From contig JAUIDR010000020.1 of NCBI GenBank assembly GCA_030428565.1, positions 1-56,652 of the forward strand: DNA of 56,652 nt, written 5' to 3'. Both the position numbers and the translations under genes were made by a program. This DNA is from Alphaproteobacteria bacterium. Lineage in GTDB: Bacteria > Pseudomonadota > Alphaproteobacteria > UBA7985 > JAUIBT01. Below, piece by piece: positions 48,278 to 56,365 of this stretch. The notes beneath the pieces are model-generated. The model was not told the DNA's origin. It made no database searches and saw only the letters and a program-made list of their open reading frames with translations. Position 1 is the stretch's first letter; each line of letters starts with the position of its first letter.

Positions 48278-49480
48278 TTAGACGCGCTGCAAAGCGATCG
48301 CGATGCCTTGGCCGACGCCGATGCACATGGTGGCGAGCGCGCGTTGCTTGCCGGTCTTGACCAACTCCAGCGCGGCGGTGCCGGTAATGCGGGCACCCGA
48401 CATGCCCAGCGGGTGGCCCAGGGCGATAGCACCGCCGTTGGGGTTGATGTGTGCGCCGCGCTCGTCCAAGCCCAAATCGCGCAGCACGGCCAGCCCTTGC
48501 GCGGCGAAGGCTTCGTTGAGCTCGATGATATCGAAGTCTTGCGGGCTCAAGCCCAAATGGGCGCAGAGTTTGCGGGTCGCTGGCGCTGGGCCCATACCCA
48601 TGATGCGCGGCTCGACCCCTGCGGTGGCCCCCGCCTCAATGCGCGCCAGCGGCTTTAGGCCCTGCGCCTTGATGGCGGCTTCGCTGGCGATCAAGAGAGC
48701 AGCCGCGCCGTCGTTGACGCCCGACGCATTGCCCGCGGTGACACTGCCACCGTCGCGGAAGGGGGCTTTCAGCGCGGCCAGCTTTTCAAGACTGGTCTGG
48801 CGCGGGTGTTCGTCGCGATCGACAACCAGCGGCTCGCCTTTGCGCTGGGGGATGGTGACAGGGGTGATTTCGTCGGCAAACCGGCCCTTGGATTGAGCAG
48901 CGGCGGCGCGCTCCTGAGAGGCCATGGCGAAAGCGTCTTGATCGGCGCGCGAAATGCCAAACTGCTCGGCCACGTTCTCAGCGGTCTCGGGCATGGAATC
49001 CACCCCGTACTGCTTTTTCATGAGCGGATTGATAAAGCGCCAACCAATGGTGGTGTCATAGATCTCGGCTTGGCGGCTGAAGGCCTGACTTGCCTTGGGC
49101 ATGACAAAGGGCGCGCGCGACATGCTCTCAACCCCACCTGCGAGTACCAGGTCTTGCTCGCCGCTCTTGATGGCCCGCGCCGCAGCAATCACCGCGTCCA
49201 TGCCAGAGCCGCACAGCCGATTGATGGTGGTGGCGGGCACGCCGACCGGCAGACCCGCCAGCAGGGCCGACATGCGCGCGACGTTGCGGTTGTCTTCGCC
49301 GGCTTGGTTGGCGCAGCCGTAGACCACTTCGTCCAGGGCGGCTGGGTCCAAGTTGGGATGACGTGCCAGCAATGTCTGGATGGGAATGGCCCCCAAATCA
49401 TCAGCGCGCACGGACGAGAGCGCGCCGCCAAAGCGGCCAATCGGAGTGCGGACATAATCGCAAATATAGGCGTGGGACAT
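48278..49480 (-). CDS. paaJ: 3-oxoadipyl-CoA thiolase
   Basis: A 400-aa thiolase. Nucleophile C90 in TINRLCGSGMDAV, H356 in IALGHPLGMSGARI and C386 in TMCIGVGQG complete the active site. The N-terminus YICDYVRTPIGRFGGALSSV, then GCANQAGEDNRNVARMSALL, is characteristic of beta-ketoadipyl-CoA thiolases (PaaJ/PcaF) rather than general acetyl-CoA acetyltransferases. It cleaves 3-oxoadipyl-CoA (and, in phenylacetate degradation, 3-oxo-5,6-dehydrosuberyl-CoA) to acetyl-CoA and succinyl-CoA or a C6 product. It lies 50 bp downstream of the fused hydratase/dehydrogenase gene in the same leftward series, consistent with a phenylacetate lower pathway. Confidence 0.93.
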   Translation of the reverse strand: MSHAYICDYVRTPIGRFGGALSSVRADDLGAIPIQTLLARHPNLDPAALDEVVYGCANQAGEDNRNVARMSALLAGLPVGVPATTINRLCGSGMDAVIAAARAIKSGEQDLVLAGGVESMSRAPFVMPKASQAFSRQAEIYDTTIGWRFINPLMKKQYGVDSMPETAENVAEQFGISRADQDAFAMASQERAAAAQSKGRFADEITPVTIPQRKGEPLVVDRDEHPRQTSLEKLAALKAPFRDGGSVTAGNASGVNDGAAALLIASEAAIKAQGLKPLARIEAGATAGVEPRIMGMGPAPATRKLCAHLGLSPQDFDIIELNEAFAAQGLAVLRDLGLDERGAHINPNGGAIALGHPLGMSGARITGTAALELVKTGKQRALATMCIGVGQGIAIALQRV

Positions 49481-49530
49481 AGGTCTGTGATCCTGTTCGA
49501 CGGTTTTGTCTGTTGGCTTGATGGCGCGCG

Positions 49531-51591
49531 CTAAGCCGAGCCTGCTTCATCGCTTCGGTCTTGCGCAGCCCAAAATAAGGGGCCGCCCTGATGGCGCGGG
49601 AAGCCAAATCCTGTCACCAAGGCCAGGTCAATATCGCTGGCGCGTAGCGCGATACCTTCGCCCAACAGGCTCTGAGATTCGTCTGCCATAGCCGCGAGCA
49701 CGCGCTGCATGATCTCATCATTGCTAAACGTTTGGCGAGTCAAGCCGAGCTGCTGCGATTCGGCTTCGATCAGATTGGTTACGAAGGGGTCAACCTGAGG
49801 CGTTTTGCTGTCGGGCTCATAACGATACCAGCCCTTACCGGTCTTTTGCCCCAGGCGGCCCGCTTCGCAAAGCTTGTCGGCAATGGTCGAATATCGTTGC
49901 TTGGGATCGCGGGTGGCCGCCAAGCGCCTACGTCGCGCCCAGGCGATATCCAGGCCCGACATGTCCGAGACCGCATAAAGGCCCATCTTGAAACCGAACT
50001 CGGTCAGGGCCGCGTCGATCTGTTGGGGCAAGGCGCCCTCTTCGAGAAGGAAATCGCATTCATCGCGGTAGCGTGCATAGATGCGGTTGGCGATAAAACC
50101 GTCACAGACTTGCGCCAATATCGGAAGCTTGTGCAACTTTTCTGCAACAGCAAAGGCGGTCGCCAAAGCGCTCTGATTGGCGGCTTTTGTCTGCACGACC
50201 TCGACAAGTTTGTTGATGTTGGCGGGGGCGAAGAAATGCAACCCCAAGACCCGCTCGGGGTGTTTGGCGCTGGCAGCTATGGCATCGATGTCAAGGTAGG
50301 AGGTGTTGGTCGCGATGATGGCCTCGGCGGCGACTTCAGCCTCGATCTGAGCCAGGACGCCCTGCTTCACCGCCATGTCTTCGAACACCGCTTCGATGAC
50401 AAAGGGCAAGTCGGCCAAAGCGCTGTAATCAGGCGTGCAAGTCAGACGCGCTTGGCAGGCGCCCAGCCCGCCAACCCTGGACAACAGGCCGCGCTTGTCC
50501 GCTGAGGCGAGCGAGCCGTGAATGCGTGATTCTGCGGTCTGACACGCGGCTTCATCGCGCTCGACAAGGATAACGCTGAGGCCTGAAATCAGAGCTGATG
50601 CAGCGATGCCGACCCCCATGGTGCCGCCGCCGACCAGGCCCAAACGCTCGACGGATAGGGCCGCTGTGCGATCAAGCCCAGGCACTTTTTTCACTTCGCG
50701 CTCTGCAAAGAACAAGCCGCGTAGAGCTTTGGCCTGTCGCGATTCCCTCAGCTCGAGATAGCGCTGGCGATTGGCTTGCTGCGCTTGATCTAGCGGCAAG
50801 CAAACCGCGTCTCGTAGGGCTTGAACGGCTGTTGGCGGAGCGATTTGGCCCTTGCTGGTCTGACGGCGGGCTTTGAGGGCGCTCTGCCAATCCTCATCGC
50901 TGGCTTGGGCGCGGACCGCTCGCTCGATGGGGCGTGCGGGTAGGTCGGAAGCCAAGACCATGGCTTGGGCGGCGTCGATCAGTTGATCGGGTTCTGCTAG
51001 GTCCTCCAACAAGCCCATCTCCACCGCTTGCGGGGCGCTGATTGGCTTGCCGCCAGCGATGAAATCGCAAGCCTCGCTAAAGCTAGCAGCACGCACCAGG
51101 CGCTCGGCCCCGCCCGCACCTGGAATGATGCCCAGATGGACTTCGGGGAATCCCAGCTTGGCTTTGGCGACCGCAAGGCGTGCGTTACAAGCGAGCGCGA
51201 TCTCAAGTCCGCCGCCCAGTGCCGCCCCGTTGAGCGCCGCCACCGTTGGCAGCGGGCAACCTTCTAGGGCCGCGATGACGCTGGGTAGGCTGGGCTCCTG
51301 CTGGCCGATCTGCATCTCTTTGATGTCGGCCCCGGCAATAAAAGTCGAGCCGCTCGCGGTGAGGATGACCCCCTTAGCCTCGGGGTAGCGCTTGAGCTGA
51401 CGCAGCGCATCCAACAGGCCCTGACGCACCTGGGGGGAAAGGGCATTGACCGGTGGCGCTGTGATCGTGATGCGTGCGATTGAGCCATGGAGGGTCAGGC
51501 TAACGGGCGTGTCTTGGCTGCTGCGTGGCTGGGCGCTGCGTTGTGGGGCGCTGCGTTGTGGGGCGCTACGTAGTGGGGCGCTGTGTGGCAT
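49531..51591 (-). CDS. fused enoyl-CoA hydratase / 3-hydroxyacyl-CoA dehydrogenase
   Basis: A 686-aa FadB/FadJ-type bifunctional enzyme (start ATG 51591, MPHSAPLRSAPQ). The N-terminal crotonase domain (about 30-210) has GADIKEMQ, GAALGGGLEIALACNARLA and PGAGGAERLVRA. The NAD-binding Rossmann motif is VGGGTMGVGIA (about 310-320), then ATNTSYLDIDAIAA and LHFFAPANINKLVEVVQ, with two C-terminal dehydrogenase helical domains to the end. In the paa pathway PaaF and PaaH are separate; here one chain could do both steps on 2,3-dehydroadipyl-CoA and 3-hydroxyadipyl-CoA. The first 20 residues derive from a 15-bp repeat (SAPLR/SAPQR units). It directly follows the TetR gene. Confidence 0.9.
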   Translation of the reverse strand: MPHSAPLRSAPQRSAPQRSAQPRSSQDTPVSLTLHGSIARITITAPPVNALSPQVRQGLLDALRQLKRYPEAKGVILTASGSTFIAGADIKEMQIGQQEPSLPSVIAALEGCPLPTVAALNGAALGGGLEIALACNARLAVAKAKLGFPEVHLGIIPGAGGAERLVRAASFSEACDFIAGGKPISAPQAVEMGLLEDLAEPDQLIDAAQAMVLASDLPARPIERAVRAQASDEDWQSALKARRQTSKGQIAPPTAVQALRDAVCLPLDQAQQANRQRYLELRESRQAKALRGLFFAEREVKKVPGLDRTAALSVERLGLVGGGTMGVGIAASALISGLSVILVERDEAACQTAESRIHGSLASADKRGLLSRVGGLGACQARLTCTPDYSALADLPFVIEAVFEDMAVKQGVLAQIEAEVAAEAIIATNTSYLDIDAIAASAKHPERVLGLHFFAPANINKLVEVVQTKAANQSALATAFAVAEKLHKLPILAQVCDGFIANRIYARYRDECDFLLEEGALPQQIDAALTEFGFKMGLYAVSDMSGLDIAWARRRRLAATRDPKQRYSTIADKLCEAGRLGQKTGKGWYRYEPDSKTPQVDPFVTNLIEAESQQLGLTRQTFSNDEIMQRVLAAMADESQSLLGEGIALRASDIDLALVTGFGFPRHQGGPLFWAAQDRSDEAGSA
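51531..51588. repeat. 15-bp tandem repeat in the N-terminal coding region
   Basis: GGGCGCTGCGTTGTG (twice), GGGCGCTACGTAGTG and a partial unit encode four five-residue units of SAP(L/Q)R type at the start of the fused hydratase/dehydrogenase. Being 15 bp, copy number changes keep the frame. Confidence 0.93.
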
Positions 51592-51593
51592 GA

Positions 51594-52346
51594 CTAGGAA
51601 TCCTTTTTGGGATCGAAGGCGCTCAAATCGTAGACCGGAACCCAAACAATGTCGGACATTTGGCCCTGTTGAAATTTTGGGGTCTGGGAGGCCGTCGCCT
51701 CTGCCTCCCCATCTGGCCGCCTAGCGTCTGGCTGAGATGTCGCGTTCAGGCCGTGGACCAGCAATCGCGCGCAGAGCTTGGCGTAGTCATCGCGATCCAT
51801 ATCGCGCCCGGGGCGGTGCCAAAGATAAAACCAGTTGAGCATGCCGAACAGGCTCATGGTCAAGGCGCGAAGTTCGCTCTCGTCTTGGGTCATCGCCTCG
51901 TCAGCATGGCTGGCGTTCTGGCGCTGCAAAACCGCGATGCGCTCGGAAAATGCCGCCACAATCCGGCGCTGCAATTCGCGCAGTTTCTGTTGGTCGTCTT
52001 CGGGCAGCAGGCCCAAGGCCTGGAACTGCAATTGGTGTTGATCGTCGGCGCCGTCGTAGACGCGCAGCGTTGCGCTGGTCGCGGCGTAAATCCAGGATTC
52101 TGGATCGTCTTCGTCAATCGCCGACAAGGCATCCAGCAGTTCGCTTAGGTGCGCGTCAATGATGGCGGCCAAGATCTCATTCTTTGACGAGAAATAATGA
52201 TATAACAATCCCTTAGATACGCCACAGGCGACCGCTAACCCCGACATGGAGGCGCGGTCATAGCCTTGCTCGGCAAACCAGCGGGCGGCTTGGTTAAACA
52301 GCTTGCGGCGCTTGTCGGCGTGGTCGGCGGCTTCGGAACGTGACAT
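51594..52346 (-). CDS. TetR/AcrR-family regulator (PaaR-like)
   Basis: A 250-aa TetR-type repressor. HTH (about 12-58): KLFNQAARWFAEQGYDRASM, then SGLAVACGVSKGLLYHYFSS. The larger C-terminal domain binds ligand and dimerises. In many proteobacteria outside the enterics a TetR-type PaaR represses phenylacetate genes and responds to phenylacetyl-CoA. This gene lies between paaG and the fused beta-oxidation gene, and a fitting operator ACCGAC-N2-GTCGGT stands before paaG/paaZ at 53235. Its stop is followed 2 bp later by the next start codon, implying coupling. The C-terminal 40 residues look non-conserved. Confidence 0.88.
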   Translation of the reverse strand: MSRSEAADHADKRRKLFNQAARWFAEQGYDRASMSGLAVACGVSKGLLYHYFSSKNEILAAIIDAHLSELLDALSAIDEDDPESWIYAATSATLRVYDGADDQHQLQFQALGLLPEDDQQKLRELQRRIVAAFSERIAVLQRQNASHADEAMTQDESELRALTMSLFGMLNWFYLWHRPGRDMDRDDYAKLCARLLVHGLNATSQPDARRPDGEAEATASQTPKFQQGQMSDIVWVPVYDLSAFDPKKDS

Positions 52347-52367
52347 GAGAAGTCCTTGCGCTTCTGG

Positions 52368-53174
52368 CTATTCTTGGCCGCTGAAATTGGGCGCGCGCTT
52401 ATCCAAGAAGGCCGTGACCCCCTCGCGATAGTCGGCAGAGCGGCCCGCGCGGCCTTGCAGCTCGGCTTCCATGCCAAGATGGGTGTCCAGGTCATGGCCC
52501 GCTGCGGCTTGCATCGCCTGTTTGGTGAGGCCCAGGCCAAATGTAGGGGCGTCCGCCAGGGCCTGCGTCTGGGCGTGGGCGCGTTCTGCTAGCTCCTCGT
52601 CATCATAGACCCGCCAGACCAGGCCCCAGGCCTGGGCGGTCTCGGCGGTGATGGGCTCGGCGGTCATGGCCCAGGCCTTGGCGCGGGCCTCGCCGATCAG
52701 GCGCGGCAGCACCCATGTGCCGCCAGCATCGGGGATCAGGCCCACCTTGGCGAAGGATTGAATGAATTTGGCCGAGCGCGCAGCCAGAACGATATCGCAG
52801 CTAAAGGCGATGTTGGCACCCGCACCCGCAGCAACGCCATTGACAGCGCAGACAACCGGCTTGCCCATGCCGCGAATACAGCGCACCAGCGGGTTATAAA
52901 AGGTCGACAGCGTGTGCTCCAGGTCGGGGGGGCCATCCATAGTGCGCGGATCGCGGTCGCCCAGATCCTGGCCAGCACAAAATCCGCGACCCTCGCCGGT
53001 CAACAAGACGGCGCGGCACTTGGGGTCCGCTGCGGCCTGTTCCAGCTGAGCACGAAGCGCGCGGTGCATCTCGTCAGTAAAAGCGTTGAGGCGTTCGGGG
53101 CGATTGAGGCGCAGTTCAATCCAGGAGTGGTGATCCTTGACCAGAATCGTGTTTGAATCGTGTGGGTTTGTCAT
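52368..53174 (-). CDS. paaG: 2-(1,2-epoxy-1,2-dihydrophenyl)acetyl-CoA isomerase PaaG
   Basis: A 268-aa crotonase-fold protein started at ATG 53174 (MTNPHDSNTILV) after GAGG; a frame reaching 53276 reads into the operator region and is not supported. It has NRPERLNAFTDEMHRALRAQ, CAGQDLGDRDP, GVAAGAGANIAFSCDIVLAA and the PaaG-type acid loop LIPDAGGTWVLPRLIG. The Asp of PDAGGTW corresponds to the catalytic D136 of E. coli PaaG. It isomerises ring-1,2-epoxyphenylacetyl-CoA to oxepin-CoA, the substrate of PaaZ encoded divergently. PaaB-type crotonases are similar, but the PDxGGTW loop favours PaaG. Confidence 0.92.
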   Translation of the reverse strand: MTNPHDSNTILVKDHHSWIELRLNRPERLNAFTDEMHRALRAQLEQAAADPKCRAVLLTGEGRGFCAGQDLGDRDPRTMDGPPDLEHTLSTFYNPLVRCIRGMGKPVVCAVNGVAAGAGANIAFSCDIVLAARSAKFIQSFAKVGLIPDAGGTWVLPRLIGEARAKAWAMTAEPITAETAQAWGLVWRVYDDEELAERAHAQTQALADAPTFGLGLTKQAMQAAAGHDLDTHLGMEAELQGRAGRSADYREGVTAFLDKRAPNFSGQE

Positions 53175-53234
53175 GGCATCCTCCCTAGGCCTTCGCGGCT
53201 GTCGCCGGGTTTTCTCCACACAAGACTTGCAAAA

Positions 53235-53248
53235 ACCGACTGGTCGGT
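53235..53248. promoter_or_regulatory. operator-like inverted repeat between paaG and paaZ
   Basis: ACCGAC-TG-GTCGGT is a 6-bp-arm dyad in the 148-bp divergent region, of the ACCGAC...GTCGGT kind reported for TetR-type PaaR boxes. It is likely bound by the TetR regulator encoded at 51594 and would control both paaG and paaZ. Confidence 0.7.
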
Positions 53249-53322
53249 CAATAGTAATGTGCAAACAAGGCCTCACTGTTGTTTCTGCAACTGGGCCACG
53301 ATCTCATGAGCAGGAGACCCCC

Positions 53323-55359
53323 ATGTCCGATATGTCGGCCCTTCGCGTAGAAAGCTTTGCTGCAGGCCAATGGATCAGCCCTGGCACGGAAGCTGCCTCA
53401 ATTTATTCGGCCATTGACGGTCACTTAGTGGCAGAGAGTGGTGGTCAGAACCTGGATTTTCAGGCCATGTTGGACTATGCACGCGGCGTCGGCGGTGCGG
53501 CGTTGCGTGAGCTGACTTTCCACGATCGCGCCCGCATTCTAAAAGCTTTGGCGCTGTACCTCGGCAAGCACAAGGATCAGCTTTACGAGCTGTCCTACCT
53601 GACCGGTGCCACCAAGGCCGACTCCTGGATCGATATTGACGGCGGCATCGGTACGGTCTTTGTCTTCGCGTCAAAGGGGCGGCGCGAGATGCCCGACGAG
53701 AAGGTCTATTTGGACGGCGATATTGAGCAGCTCTCGCGCCACGGCAGCTTTTTGGGCCAGCATATCTGCACGCCTCTGCTGGGCGCGGCGGTGCAAATCA
53801 ATGCCTTCAACTTCCCGGTCTGGGGCATGTTGGAAAAGTTTGCGCCCGCTTTCCTGGCCGGTGTGCCCTCGATCGTCAAGCCCGCGACCGCGACCGGCTA
53901 TGTGGCCGAGGCCTGCGTGCGCCTCATGCTGAAATCGGGCCTGTTGCCCGAAGGCAGTCTTCAGCTCATTAGCGGGAGCACGGGCGATCTTTTGGACCGG
54001 TTGGGTCCGCAGGACGTGTTGAGCTTTACGGGCTCCGCAGAGACCGCGCTCAAGCTGCGCTCGCATCCGGGATTGCTGGCGCGCTCGGTGCGTTTTATGG
54101 CTGAACAAGACTCGCTGAACGCCTCTATTCTGGGACCAGATGCTGAACCCGGCACGCCCGAATTCGAACTGTTCATCAAAGAAGCGCGCAAGGAAGTGAC
54201 CACCAAGGCCGGGCAAAAGTGTACCGCCATCCGCCGCATGATCGTGCCCCAGCAGCACCTTGATGCGGTCAGCGAAGCGCTGGTCGCTCAATTTGCCAAG
54301 GTCAAAATCGGCGATCCTCGCTTAGAGACAACCCGCATGGGCGCGCTTGCTAGCCAAGCCCAACGGCGCGACGTGCAGCAAAAAGCACAAATTATCGAGC
54401 AGTATGCGCGCTGTGTTTACGGCGATGGTCCTTTGCTGGTCGATGGCGCCGACGGTGAAGCGGGCGCTTTCTTGGCGCCCAAGCTGTTCGTTTGCGACGA
54501 TCCGGATGCCTCCAACTTGGTGCACGAAACCGAAGCTTTTGGCCCCGTATCGACCCTGATGGGCTACGGCGATGTCGCGCATGCTTGCGAGCTGGCCAAC
54601 CGGGGCGGGGGCTCCCTCGTGGCCTCGCTCATGACCCACGATCCGGCAGTAGCGCGCGCCGTCGCCTTGGGTTCGGCTGCCTGGCACGGGCGTCTTTACA
54701 TCAATGATCGCGATTCCATGGGCGAGGCAACCGGCCACGGCTCGCCTTTGCCGCACATGGTCCACGGCGGGCCGGGTCGCGCGGGCGGTGGCGAGGAGCT
54801 GGGCGGCATTCGCGGCGTCAAGCACTACATGCAGCGCACAGCCGTTCAGGGCTCGCCCGAGATGCTGCGCAGCATTGGCGGGGTCTGGGTCAAAGGCGCG
54901 CGTGAGCTGGAGCCGGGCGCGCACCCCTTCACCAAGCGCTTCAATGACCTGCAAATTGGCGAGACCCTCTGGACCGAGCCGCGCACGATCAGCCTGGACG
55001 ACATTGAGCATTTCGCGACCTTCACCGGCGATACCTTCTATGCCCACATGGATGAAGAAGCGGCGGCCGCCAACCCCTTCTTCCCGGGCCGAGTGGCTCA
55101 CGGTTATCTGCTGTTGAGCTTTGCCGCAGGACTGTTCGTCGAACCCAATCCGGGGCCTGTGCTGGCGAATACGGGCCTCAATGGCCTCAGCTTTCAAAAG
55201 CCCGTCTCGCCCGGCGACAGCATCAAGATCCGCCTGGTCGTCAAGCGCAAGACCAAGCGCAATGAGGAATATGGCGAAGTACGCTGGGATGTGACGCTCT
55301 ATAATCAGGACGACGAGCAGGTCGCTGATTATGAGCTGCTAACCATGGTGGCCTACTAG
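53323..55359 (+). CDS. paaZ: bifunctional oxepin-CoA hydrolase / 3-oxo-5,6-dehydrosuberyl-CoA semialdehyde dehydrogenase PaaZ
   Basis: A 678-aa fused enzyme from ATG 53323 ([20 protein letters not shown]) after GGAGA; an upstream frame to 53137 overlaps paaG antisense and is not used. The N-terminal aldehyde dehydrogenase domain (1-520) has E261 in [10 protein letters not shown] and nucleophile C300 in [12 protein letters not shown]. The C-terminal MaoC-type hydratase domain (about 540-678) has D570 and H575 in [20 protein letters not shown] and [17 protein letters not shown]. These correspond well to E. coli PaaZ E256, C295, D561 and H566. It opens the oxepin ring and oxidises the aldehyde before it can cyclise. 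The upstream epoxidase paaABCDE and ligase paaK are not in the window. Confidence 0.96.
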   Translation: MSDMSALRVESFAAGQWISPGTEAASIYSAIDGHLVAESGGQNLDFQAMLDYARGVGGAALRELTFHDRARILKALALYLGKHKDQLYELSYLTGATKADSWIDIDGGIGTVFVFASKGRREMPDEKVYLDGDIEQLSRHGSFLGQHICTPLLGAAVQINAFNFPVWGMLEKFAPAFLAGVPSIVKPATATGYVAEACVRLMLKSGLLPEGSLQLISGSTGDLLDRLGPQDVLSFTGSAETALKLRSHPGLLARSVRFMAEQDSLNASILGPDAEPGTPEFELFIKEARKEVTTKAGQKCTAIRRMIVPQQHLDAVSEALVAQFAKVKIGDPRLETTRMGALASQAQRRDVQQKAQIIEQYARCVYGDGPLLVDGADGEAGAFLAPKLFVCDDPDASNLVHETEAFGPVSTLMGYGDVAHACELANRGGGSLVASLMTHDPAVARAVALGSAAWHGRLYINDRDSMGEATGHGSPLPHMVHGGPGRAGGGEELGGIRGVKHYMQRTAVQGSPEMLRSIGGVWVKGARELEPGAHPFTKRFNDLQIGETLWTEPRTISLDDIEHFATFTGDTFYAHMDEEAAAANPFFPGRVAHGYLLLSFAAGLFVEPNPGPVLANTGLNGLSFQKPVSPGDSIKIRLVVKRKTKRNEEYGEVRWDVTLYNQDDEQVADYELLTMVAY

Positions 55360-55627
55360 ACCAGCTGGGGGCTGGGGCCTCAACCGATAGATCGAACAGG
55401 TGAGCGGGTGGCAGCCTGAGGTTCGCATGCTGATCGGCCCTCAAATGACATCAGAAGGAAGGCGCAGGCTTCAATTTGTCTGTTGCTTTCCGCCTGAGTA
55501 TTTATACCCAAAATAGCGAATAAATGCAGATAACTTTTTAAGGTTGGCGCGCGCGCGCGTATGCGATGGGACAAATAGCGAACAATGTTCTCGGTTTCGA
55601 GAGCTGCTAGCTGGAGTTTCAAGGTCT
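55360..55627. other. 268-bp intergenic region after paaZ
   Basis: No gene. It contains an AT-rich stretch (TATTTATACCCAAAATAGCG to TAACTTTTTAAGG, about 55499-55542) that may hold a promoter, and a (CG)n run GCGCGCGCGCG near 55549-55559. No terminator for paaZ was recognised. Confidence 0.5.
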
Positions 55628-56341
55628 ATGAGCCCATATTCGCCAATCCCTCGTCAGATGTGGTGGACAACAGCCTACCAAACATCGTCTGGCCCCGACG
55701 GCGTACCGCTGATGTCGCCTCGTACAGGTCAGGTCAAACGGGATCAACTCATGGATGATGCAAAGAAAGCGGCGGAGGAAAGGGCAGCGATTGCGCGCAG
55801 TATTCGAGCAGCGGAAAGGGAGTCGGTGCGCGCAAAACAAGCTGCTTTGGCCGCGGGCCAAGCCCGCGCTGAGCGGCAAAGTCTGCCTTACCGGCCTTCG
55901 TTCCAGTTGGCCCCAGGCCAGGCCCGCGCCGAGCGCCAAAGCCTGCCTTACCAGCCCTCGTTTCAGCTGGCCCCAGGCCAGGCCCGCGCTGAGCGCCAAA
56001 GCCTGCCTTACTGGCCTTCGATCCAGCTAGCACCAGGCCAAGCTCGCGCTGAGCGGCAAAGTCTGCCTTACCGGCCTTCGATCCAGCTAGCACCAGGCCG
56101 AGCTCGCGCTGAGCGGCAAAGTCTGCCTTACCGGCCTTCGATCCAGTTGGCCCCGGGCCAAGCGCGTGCGGAGCGCCAAAGCCTGCCTTACCGGCCTTCG
56201 ATCCAGCTAGCACCAGGCCAGGCCCGCGCTGAGCGCCAAAGCCTGCCTTACCGGCCTTCGATCCAGCTAACACCAGGCCAAGCGCGTGCTGAGCGCCAGC
56301 TGGACACCCGCATTAACCTTGCGGGATTGAGGTCGCCGTGA
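55628..56341 (+). CDS. protein with 20-residue tandem repeats, unrecognised
   Basis: A 237-aa protein from ATG 55628 (MSPYSPIPRQMWWTTAYQTS), preceded by AAGG. The first 75 residues contain a charged helix (KKAAEERAAIARSIRAAERE). The rest is eight copies, the last incomplete, of a 20-residue unit: GQARAERQSLPYRPSIQLAP. The repeats end abruptly in QLDTRINLAGLRSP, just before an IS5-like transposase. The unit is basic and proline-containing, likely extended or helical with turns. No signal peptide or known domain. It may be a real surface or nucleic-acid-binding protein, or an expanded repeat with a decayed end; function is unknown. Confidence 0.6.
   Translation: MSPYSPIPRQMWWTTAYQTSSGPDGVPLMSPRTGQVKRDQLMDDAKKAAEERAAIARSIRAAERESVRAKQAALAAGQARAERQSLPYRPSFQLAPGQARAERQSLPYQPSFQLAPGQARAERQSLPYWPSIQLAPGQARAERQSLPYRPSIQLAPGRARAERQSLPYRPSIQLAPGQARAERQSLPYRPSIQLAPGQARAERQSLPYRPSIQLTPGQARAERQLDTRINLAGLRSP
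55857..56300 (+). repeat. 60-bp coding tandem repeat, about 7.4 copies
   Basis: The period is exactly 60 bp with roughly 85-97% identity between units (for example CTGCCTTACCGGCCTTCGAT in most). Changes cluster at silent or conservative positions (CGG/CAG/TGG at one codon). Units 4-7 are the most alike, indicating recent amplification. Confidence 0.97.
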
Positions 56342-56365
56342 TTCACTTGGCTAGAGGAGAAGCCT

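Noticed and set aside
53137-53322. Extended paaZ start
   Set aside because: It would overlap the paaG start and the operator; ATG 53323 has a GGAGA site and matches the PaaZ N-terminus.
55857-56300. Possible CRISPR array (regular 60-bp period)
   Set aside because: There are no unique spacers; the whole 60-bp unit is conserved and in frame with a coding sequence.
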